Shown here piece by piece: positions 59,610-64,000 of a DNA stretch of 64,000 nt (its first letter is position 1; every line of letters begins with the position of its first letter). The translations under genes and the position numbers were made by a program. A model generated the notes under the pieces. It was not told the DNA's origin. It ran no database searches and saw only the letters and a program-made list of their open reading frames with translations. This DNA is from G942493375 sp942493375 (GTDB taxonomy: Bacteria; Armatimonadota; UBA5829): NCBI GenBank assembly GCA_942493375.1, contig OW818698.1:930001-994000 (forward strand), written 5' to 3'.

Positions 59610-62333
59610 TTGCCAAAAAAAGTTGAAAGTAACACGGACGGAGCAGAAGGCCCTGTATTTATTATTGATCCCTCTGTCCGCACAGACGATGTCATTTCTA
59701 TGCTTGATTCCGACTCAGCGAATGGATTAGCACAGGATTTTGCGAGGAATCGTCTGCTGGACGTCGGTAGAAATGAAATCAAAGAAACTCATCACCAAAG
59801 CGCCATCCTTATGTTCCTGGGTCAGTTCAAAGGCGCCATGTCGATAATCCTGTTTGCAGCCGCCATTATCTCGGCTCTGACCGGTGACATTAAAGATACC
59901 ATAGTCATTGCAGCCGTTATAATTCTTAATGCAGTGATGGGTTTTGTGCAGGAATACAGAGCTGAGAAAGCTATCTCAGCACTTAAAAAACTTTCGGAAC
60001 CTGTGGCTAAAGTCATTAGAGACGGCATTCTGGTGGAAATCCCATCACACGAGCTTGTTCCTGGGGATATTGTCAGGTTGCAAGCAGGAGATGTTGTACC
60101 TTCCGATGGAAGACTGCTGGAAGCAGTAAACATGACAATTGAAGAAGCGACACTGACTGGTGAATCGGTTCCGGTCGAAAAAGACGCTTCGTGGACCGGC
60201 GAGAAAACCACACCGATTGCTGACCGCAATAGTGACGTATATATGGGCACCACGGTCACCCAGGGGCGCGGGACCTATATAGTAACATTCACCGGAATGA
60301 ATACTCAACTTGGTAACATTGCCGCTATGATAGGGCGAACCCCGGCAAAGCAGACTCCGCTGCAGAAACGCATGGCACAGCTCGGGATATATCTGGCGAT
60401 TGGTGCGGTTATTATCTGCACAGTGGTATTTCTTACCGGTATACTGCAGGGACGTGATGTAAAGATAATTCTGCTGGCAGCTATTAGCCTTGCTGTGGCA
60501 GCTGTTCCGGAGTCATTACCCGCGGTTATTACAATATCTTTGGCTCTTGGCGCTCAAAGAATGGTCAAGCGAAATGCCCTCATACGGAAACTGCCTGCTG
60601 TAGAGACACTTGGCTGTGTAACTACGATATGTTCCGATAAGACTGGCACTCTGACGCAGAACATTATGCAGGTAGATAACATATATACCGCCGACGGATT
60701 GATGGAGCGCGTTGGAGACTCATATACCGGCGCTGAGGCGAAAACTGTTGAGAAGACTGCGACATTCGATCGACTGCTGGAAGTGTTGAGTCTGTGCAAC
60801 GATACCGAATTGAGAATCCTGGAAAACCAGCAGATTGAGACATTCGGAGATCCTACTGAAACCTCGCTTATTCACGCCTCCATAATCGCAGGTATGGATG
60901 TCGCAGGTAAGAAAACCTCTCTACCGAGAATTGCCGAGATACCATTTGATTCTGCGCGTAAGTGTATGACTACTATCCATAAAGATTCAAAAGACAACAT
61001 AATTGCTTTTACGAAAGGGGCACTGGATGTCATACTGCGCAGGTGTGTGTCTGAGATGGTCAATGGAGAAGTTATAAGTCTCACACAGCCCAGAATCAAC
61101 GAGATTTTTAACCTGAGTGAACAGTTTGCTGCCAGAGGCGCACGCGTGATGGCTGGTGCATTTAGACCACTTCAAGCTGTACCGGAAGACATTTCCTCAG
61201 ACACAGTCGAAAGAGAACTGGTATTCATTGGGTTTGTAGCAATAAGCGACCCCGAAAGGCCGGAAGCTGCGGAGGCTATTGAAAAATGCAGGCTTGGTGG
61301 CATTAACGTAGTCATGATTACCGGTGACCACAAACTCACGGCCCGGGCGATTGGTTCTGAGCTTGGAATTATCGATTCAGATGCTGCGGTATGTGTGGGC
61401 AGTGAACTCGACAATATGGATGAGGCCACGATGAACGATGCTGTTACCCACTGCAGAGTATTTGCCAGGGTTTCACCGGAGCATAAAGTGCGGATAGTTA
61501 CAGCTTTGCAGAGCAGGAATGAAGTTGTGGCGATGACGGGAGATGGAGTTAATGACGCTCCGAGTCTCAAAAAGGCCGATGTGGGTGTTGCCATGGGAAT
61601 CACAGGCACCGATGTCAGCCGGGAGGCTTCCGATATAATTCTTACAGACGACAACTTTGCTACTATAGTGGCTGCAGTGGAGGAAGGGCGGACAATATAT
61701 GACAATATAAGAAAGTTTGTCCGCTATACACTCGCTACGAATCTGGGAGAAGTCCTGACAATGTTCATTGCAATGGTTATGGGAATGCCATTGCCGATGC
61801 TTGCTATTCAAATATTGTGGATCAATCTGGTGACTGATGGACTGCCGGCGCTGGCGTTGGGAGTGGAACCTGCGGAAGGCGACGTTATGCGCCGACCTCC
61901 ACGTCCGCCCCACGAGAGCTTATTTGCCAGAGGTCTTCTACAGCACATTATCTGGGTAGGCCTGCTTATGTCGATAGCAACCCTGGTTATGTTCCAAATA
62001 GAACTGGACACCAAGGGTGAGCTCTATGCAAGGACGATGGCTTTCTATACCATAGCAGTGTTCCAGTTGTTCCATGTGATGGCAATCCGCAGGGAAAGAG
62101 AGTCTGCATTCAAGACAAAACTGAGCACAAACTGGTCCCTAACCCTGTCTGTGGTAGTTACATTGGGATTGCAGTTGGTGATTACATATGTAACGCCGAT
62201 CGCAAAAATATTCAAGAACGTTCCGATAAGTGTTGGTGACTTGCTGCTCTGCACCGCAATTGCAAGCTCAGTCTTCTTTGCAGTAGAAATCGAAAAATAC
62301 GTGAGACACAAACGTTATAAAGACGAAGCATAG
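59610..62333 (+). CDS. P-type Ca2+-transporting ATPase (type II)
   Basis: The 907-residue protein has all P-type hallmarks: actuator TLTGESVPV (about 180), phosphorylation site CSDKTGTLTQN (Asp about 343), the FTKGALD nucleotide site and the hinge MTGDGVNDAPSLKKADVGVA (about 642). Ion-site residues fit SERCA/PMR1-type pumps: VPESLPAVITI in M4 (PEGLP in most relatives), RYTLATNLGEVL in M5 and LWINLVTDGLPALALG in M6. It should export Ca2+ or Mn2+ at the expense of ATP. The start is TTG at 59610 with GGAGGAG upstream. It is flanked by related TTGTTGTTTC and GGCCCGACA repeats. Confidence 0.95.
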   Translation: MPKKVESNTDGAEGPVFIIDPSVRTDDVISMLDSDSANGLAQDFARNRLLDVGRNEIKETHHQSAILMFLGQFKGAMSIILFAAAIISALTGDIKDTIVIAAVIILNAVMGFVQEYRAEKAISALKKLSEPVAKVIRDGILVEIPSHELVPGDIVRLQAGDVVPSDGRLLEAVNMTIEEATLTGESVPVEKDASWTGEKTTPIADRNSDVYMGTTVTQGRGTYIVTFTGMNTQLGNIAAMIGRTPAKQTPLQKRMAQLGIYLAIGAVIICTVVFLTGILQGRDVKIILLAAISLAVAAVPESLPAVITISLALGAQRMVKRNALIRKLPAVETLGCVTTICSDKTGTLTQNIMQVDNIYTADGLMERVGDSYTGAEAKTVEKTATFDRLLEVLSLCNDTELRILENQQIETFGDPTETSLIHASIIAGMDVAGKKTSLPRIAEIPFDSARKCMTTIHKDSKDNIIAFTKGALDVILRRCVSEMVNGEVISLTQPRINEIFNLSEQFAARGARVMAGAFRPLQAVPEDISSDTVERELVFIGFVAISDPERPEAAEAIEKCRLGGINVVMITGDHKLTARAIGSELGIIDSDAAVCVGSELDNMDEATMNDAVTHCRVFARVSPEHKVRIVTALQSRNEVVAMTGDGVNDAPSLKKADVGVAMGITGTDVSREASDIILTDDNFATIVAAVEEGRTIYDNIRKFVRYTLATNLGEVLTMFIAMVMGMPLPMLAIQILWINLVTDGLPALALGVEPAEGDVMRRPPRPPHESLFARGLLQHIIWVGLLMSIATLVMFQIELDTKGELYARTMAFYTIAVFQLFHVMAIRRERESAFKTKLSTNWSLTLSVVVTLGLQLVITYVTPIAKIFKNVPISVGDLLLCTAIASSVFFAVEIEKYVRHKRYKDEA

Positions 62334-62369
62334 AATATATATAGATGAATGAGCAACACCACGAGCTTT

Positions 62370-62530
62370 TTGTTGTTTCGAGACATGATATCCGAAACGA
62401 TGAACCCGGTAATGCCCATCTCCATATTGACTCGGTAGGCCCGACACTCTTGTCGGGCCGCTCGCGTGCGATTTGCAATCGCACGCGAAATAGAAAGCCT
62501 GTCCCTTTTCATAATTCATAAACTTTCCCT
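62370..62530. repeat. Cluster of dispersed repeats and palindromes
   Basis: In order: TTGTTGTTTCGAGACATGAT (62370-62399, as at 59190), GGCCCGACA/TGTCGGGCC (62438-62459), an 11-bp palindrome CGCGTGCGATT/AATCGCACGCG (62463-62487), and TTTCATAATTCATAAAC of the STRR family. The last one supplies the stop codon of the heparinase-like gene. Confidence 0.75.
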
Positions 62531-64000
62531 GGTAAAACGAAGCTTCCATGTGTCTTTGCTTAGGGACTTTGACGGTGTTAATATTATGCGGTAGAGTTCA
62601 GGGCCCCAGATGGGCGATAGTCTGGCGTCGGCGATTTTTATTGTCTCGATATTGGCTGAGAGCTTTGTGGAGTCGTAGTCCAGCCTGATGCAGGCTCCTT
62701 TCGGGATGTTTAGTCTTATCACACCGCTAATCGGGTCAGGTTTACATGGAGTCATAATGCTCAGGGAAATATCGGATGACTCCTCCGCCAGTATGAAATC
62801 ATCCGTCACTTCTGCAGCTGGGGTCTCGCCGCGAATTAGGGTGCATGTCCGGTTCCAACTGACTATTCCGGTGTATTCCGGATAGGCGGAGGCGATGTTT
62901 AGGGAGAACTGCACCTTTGAGTCATCCATATAGTAGTTCGCATCCGAGGCTTTGAACTCAGCTCCTGGAGATTGCTGGACTCCATTTACAGTGGGGAGAT
63001 TGTGGTACTGGCTCTGCATAGTCCAGATATCATAACGCTGGGAACTGAACGTCTGCTTGGTATACACCCCTACCCCGACATCGATGACCGCGGGTTTGCC
63101 GTCTATATATATAATGTATTGGCCGACATCGTTGTGGTTGTGGCTCTCTGCGTTATGACCGCCCTTGGCAGCGATAAACAGGCCCTTGTCTGTCCCGCCC
63201 TGTTCACGCGCCGCCATCACCTGGATGTCTTTCAGCCAGACATCCCTCAGCAGAGGCGCGGCAGACTTACACTCAGTAAGTTCCCCCCAGGCAAACACTG
63301 CAGCCAGAGTGCGGTTCGTGAGGTAGCTGCTGGCGATATGGCGGTCTTTGTTGAATGCATATGCGCCGAGAGCCATCATACCGGCATCTTCTATCCGCTT
63401 GCCATAGCGATAGACCAGGCTGCCATCGATCCCGGGGCATGCGGATGCATCGGCGAAGTTGATCATGTAGTCATCGCTGATATGGGCTTTCACGATATAT
63501 CTGCCGATCTCGCGAATGATCGGCTCATTCCAAACGTCAATCTTGCCGCGGGTAGCTGCATACAGGTGCTCCAGGCAGTCGAACAAAGAGCCTCCGGCGA
63601 CAGTCCAGTAGCCCGGGCCTTCATCGCAGCCTCCATCTGATGGATAGCGGTCGATGAAATTGTCCGTGATACGCATAGCGCGTTCCACTGCTGCAGCCCG
63701 GCGATCCGCAGACTCCTCTGTCAGCATAAAAGCCAGCAGGCAGTTGGAGTTGCACCACACTGTCCAGTTATTAATAAACGAGCCAAATCCCATCCACCAG
63801 AACTCGCGTTCGAGGTATGGGGTCAGGACGCGCTGGTTAATCTCACGGCGGATGCGCTCGCATATCCTTGGGCTTACAGCGTCCAACCTGGTTTGCAGAA
63901 GGTGGAATACCAGGCCCAGCAGAGCTGCTGTCTCTGCGCTGAACAGGTCGATAAAAGGATGCAGCGTATCCGGGAGGGCTTCGGGTGTATTGTGAAAAAC
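62516..64000 (-). CDS. Heparinase II/III family protein, N-terminus outside window
   Basis: The frame is open to the right edge, so the gene is longer than the first visible TTG at 63886. Visible features are the alpha/alpha toroid end (WWMGFGSFINNWTVWCNSNC, LLAFML, RYPSDGGCDEGPGYWTVAGG) and the beta-sandwich catalytic part (GGHNAESHNHNDVGQYIIYI, then DGKPAVIDVGVGVYTK). This HNHND segment is the metal and catalytic His region of the family. Such enzymes are lyases acting on uronate-containing polysaccharides (heparin, alginate and similar). The last codons ESL-stop use the TGA of a TTATGAATTATGAA repeat. Substrate is unknown. Confidence 0.9.
   Translation of the reverse strand, partial: VFHNTPEALPDTLHPFIDLFSAETAALLGLVFHLLQTRLDAVSPRICERIRREINQRVLTPYLEREFWWMGFGSFINNWTVWCNSNCLLAFMLTEESADRRAAAVERAMRITDNFIDRYPSDGGCDEGPGYWTVAGGSLFDCLEHLYAATRGKIDVWNEPIIREIGRYIVKAHISDDYMINFADASACPGIDGSLVYRYGKRIEDAGMMALGAYAFNKDRHIASSYLTNRTLAAVFAWGELTECKSAAPLLRDVWLKDIQVMAAREQGGTDKGLFIAAKGGHNAESHNHNDVGQYIIYIDGKPAVIDVGVGVYTKQTFSSQRYDIWTMQSQYHNLPTVNGVQQSPGAEFKASDANYYMDDSKVQFSLNIASAYPEYTGIVSWNRTCTLIRGETPAAEVTDDFILAEESSDISLSIMTPCKPDPISGVIRLNIPKGACIRLDYDSTKLSANIETIKIADARLSPIWGPELYRIILTPSKSLSKDTWKLRFTRESL

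Overview
The window looks like a chromosomal segment of an uncultured Armatimonadota-like bacterium. This is inferred, not proven. It rests on a type IV pilin-like protein with the N-terminal style and Cys-containing segment common in that phylum (56710-57342), a PEP-CTERM protein, many solitary secreted glycoside hydrolases without SusC/SusD or TonB partners, and a large load of intergenic repeats. Genes lie on both strands, mostly as single-gene transcription units with good Shine-Dalgarno sites.

Layout. 1-3920 (minus) holds a STAS protein, a KaiB-like protein and a seven-PAS sensor that runs off the left edge. 4015-5171 holds a degenerate tandem repeat, an integrase remnant and tRNA-Glu. 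5.3-30.3 kb is a carbohydrate region: a lone FecCD permease, several secreted or cytosolic glycosidases (including a GH78-type alpha-L-rhamnosidase), a secreted protein with two phage tail-tube-like domains, an orphan HicB, an IS110/IS1111-type element, and DHFR-like and VOC proteins. 30.6-35.1 kb is a small defence-like island: zinc ribbon plus deoxyribosyltransferase-like protein, membrane protein, overlapping Pro-rich microprotein, then a CHAT protease. 38.6-50 kb carries cis-prenyltransferase, a perhydrolase-type hydrolase, an efflux adaptor and a stress set (GlsB, YtxH, collagen-like anchor, ChaB-like small protein, HPII catalase), followed by DUF1360, PP-loop, PEP-CTERM, DUF697 and PNPOx-like proteins. 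50.4-64 kb returns to secreted glycosidases, with a frameshifted KilA-N gene, a pilin, a Ca2+-type P-ATPase and a heparinase II/III protein cut by the right edge.

How it works together. The secreted glycosidases, the rhamnosidase and the heparinase-like lyase point to breakdown of complex, rhamnose- or uronate-containing plant or microbial polysaccharides, with final steps in the cytosol (25548-28673). The catalase and small membrane proteins suggest a general stress regulon.

Repeats are the most striking unexplained structure. Three families recur: (1) microsatellite composites built from TTATGAA, GGTCCTATT and CCCAAGTC-like units, resembling cyanobacterial STRR repeats, three of which supply the stop codon of the adjacent gene; (2) REP-like hairpins of the TGTCATCCTGA...GGATCTGC type, one of which is the insertion site of the IS element; (3) a structured hairpin family between convergent genes.
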